In this document: positions 62,401-64,000 of the stretch, piece by piece
How positions within the stretch are numbered: position 1 is the stretch's first letter
Layout of the letters: each line of letters begins with the position of its first letter
DNA from: Microcebus murinus
Lineage: Eukaryota; Chordata; Mammalia; Primates; Cheirogaleidae
Assembly (NCBI RefSeq): GCF_040939455.1
Contig: NC_134117.1
Location: forward strand, 63,386,501-63,450,500
Direction: 5' to 3'
DNA length: 64,000 bases
Made by a program: the position numbers and the translations under genes
Notes under the pieces: generated by a model
The model's input: the letters and a program-made list of their open reading frames with translations, nothing else
What the model was told of the DNA's origin: nothing
The model's database searches: none

Positions 62401-62734
62401 TCTATAAAATATATACATTTGCCCATTTAATATTTATTTAGTACAAAATATACCAAGTATCATTGGGCATTAGAGCAGTAAAAATCAGGGGTAAACGAAG
62501 CAGACAGCCAGCTGTTTTCCTGAGGGATTTAGGAAAGTGCTGACGTGCTTAAGGTCCATCCTAGGCCATGTCTACACAAGTATCCCTGACTCAGACCTTA
62601 GCTCTTGTTGGTGGCTCTGGTTATAGTTTATTTTGATATCTGGTAAGAAAACTCCCAGGATATGTTCCCTTTTGAGAAAAATCAATCAATCAATCAGTCT
62701 GTCATCTATCAATTTATCCCTCTATCTAATGACC
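62401..62734. other. Unassigned sequence with short (AATC)n
   Basis: Four AATC units at 62681-62697; otherwise nothing recognised. Confidence 0.4.
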
Positions 62735-62965
62735 ACCTATACAGAGCTTACTATGCGTCAAGTGCTAGACTAAGTGCTCAAGGAATATTAACTCATTTAC
62801 TTCTCATAACAACCCTACTAGGCAGGTACTCACACTATTTCCATTTTATCTATGAGGAAACTGAGCCACAGAGAAATTGAGGAATTTGTCTAAGTCTACT
62901 TGTCTAATAAGTAGCAGATCTGTAATTGGGACTCAAGCAGTCTGGCTTCAGAGTTCATATTCTTT
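62735..62965 (-). repeat. MIR SINE, antisense, well preserved
   Basis: Nearly the whole element: 'gcttactatgcgtcaagtgc', 'taactcatttacttctcata', 'acaaccctactaggcaggta', 'ttatctatgaggaaactgag', 'ccacagagaaattgaggaat' and 'gggactcaagcagtctggct'. Confidence 0.9.
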
Positions 62966-63257
62966 CTTTCATGAATTTAAAATAAAAATTTAAATTTTTT
63001 AATTTGTCAAATTTCATAGAAAAATGATGTGGGATTGTGTTAGACATACTTGGATATGTAATAATGTATTGCACATCCTTATAATATTGGGTCTTCCCAT
63101 TTAGTACCAGTATAGGGCTTCACTAAATCATCCCTGATTATATGTCCTTTCCATAATTTTGCCCTTGCTCATTGTTAGATTTTTCTTCAGGTATTTTATA
63201 CTTTCGTGCTCATGCAAATGGAATCTTTATAATATCTAATTCCTTTTCAATGGGATG
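62966..63257. other. Unassigned sequence
   Basis: AT-rich, no repeat or gene recognised. Confidence 0.4.
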
Positions 63258-63571
63258 AAAAATATAACTTTTTTTGAGACAGGGTCTCACTCTGTTGCCT
63301 GGGCTAGAGTACAGTGGCATCATCATAGTTCACTGTACCCTCGAACTCCTGAGCTTAAGTTATCCTCCTGCCTCAGACTCCCCAGTAGCTGGGCTACAGG
63401 CATGCACCATGTTGTCCGGCTAATTTTTCTATTTTTGGTAGAGATGAGGTTTCACTCTTGTTCAGGCTGGTCTCGAACTCCTGACCTCAAGTGGTCCTCC
63501 TGCCTTGGCCTCCCAGAGTGCTAGGATTACAGGTGTGAGCCACTGCGCCCAGACAAAAAATGTAAATTTTT
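63258..63571 (-). mobile_element. Old Alu (AluJ-like), antisense
   Basis: Body about 63269-63554: 'gagacagggtctcactctgt', 'ctagagtacagtggcatcat', 'gctgggctacaggcatgcac', 'tggtctcgaactcctgacct' and 'ccactgcgcccaga'. Imperfect flanking duplicates aaaaatataacttttttt (63258-63275) and aaaaaatgtaaattttt (63555-63571). It lacks the strepsirrhine signature. Confidence 0.92.
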
Positions 63572-64000
63572 GTATGATCTTGAGTCTGGATATTTTGTTA
63601 AATTTGTCTTTTTTGTGTTTATAATTTGTCAGTTGATTTTCTTGGACATTCTAAGATAAAAATAAAGATAGCTTTGTTTCTTCCCTTCCAATATCTATGG
63701 ACTCTCATTTTTAATTTCTACATTATTATTATTATTTTATCTAGTTGTTTATAACAACATTGAATAATTCAGGTGATGGGGATATTCTTATGTTGTTTTG
63801 AACATTAATGGAAATGGTTACTTTTTCCTGAACTTATATATATAATATATGAATTATATATATAATATAATATATAATTTACCTTTATGATGGATACCTT
63901 TTATCAATTTATGTGGCTGTGTCCTGTTTTTAGTATGCTAAGAGTTTTAATCAGGAACTGGTTTTGAATTTTGTAAATGTTTTTCAGTATTTTCAGAGAT
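63572..64000. other. Unassigned AT-rich end of window
   Basis: No repeat named. A TATAA-rich stretch lies at about 63835-63883. Possibly the edge of another antisense L1 running out of the window. Confidence 0.35.

Overview
The window is non-coding DNA from a mammalian nuclear genome, almost certainly a strepsirrhine primate (lemur or relative). Two Alu copies (9252-9586 and 38838-39178) have a left arm reading, on the + strand, 'gagtgagtgccgtggcgtca', and a linker with 'tagttggccaatta'. I know that form from strepsirrhine Alus, not from the human AluS/Y families. The rest of the repeat set (L1, L2, MIR, MER5-type hAT, MLT-type LTRs) is general to placental mammals. CpG is depleted and I see no CpG island. 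No open reading frame longer than about 131 codons looks like a host protein. The only protein-like sequence is broken LINE-1 ORF2. The window therefore looks intergenic or deep intronic; I could not call any exon, RNA gene or promoter.

Layout: 1-5.3 kb is mostly unique sequence with two MIRs, a good L2 block (2790-3545) and a candidate conserved element near 330-800. From 5.3 to 10 kb there is an MLT1-type LTR, a short L1 3' end with target duplication, and a strepsirrhine Alu sitting between two arms of a roughly 200-bp inverted duplication (8555-8753 and 9812-10013). From 10 to 20 kb come MIRs, a complete hAT element with terminal repeats, microsatellites, a perfect hairpin next to tandem nuclear-receptor half-sites, degenerate L1M and L2. 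From 20 to 23 kb there is a 5'-truncated L1 with a perfect 16-bp target duplication. From 23 to 32 kb there is a candidate homeodomain-type enhancer, an older Alu, several L1/hAT/MIR fragments and two LTRs.

From 33 to 40 kb come a 66-bp L1 stub, a long polypurine tract, two opposed L2 blocks, and a roughly 3.2-kb antisense L1 with a nested Alu. From 40 to 50 kb is mixed unique sequence with a pyrimidine tract, two opposed MLT1-type LTRs, a further LTR and an intermediate-age Alu. From 50 to 64 kb come long (TG)n and (AC)n arrays, a colinear L2 apparently split by an LTR, a tiny poly(A) retro-insertion, a cruciform-forming palindrome, MER5A, an LTR, L1ME and an old Alu.

Nothing here forms a gene system. 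The structure of interest is the insertion history, which target duplications and nesting allow to be ordered, plus a few compact motif clusters and palindromes outside recognised repeats. Subfamily names are from memory of consensus sequences and are hedged where unsure; fragment edges without target duplications are approximate to tens of bases.
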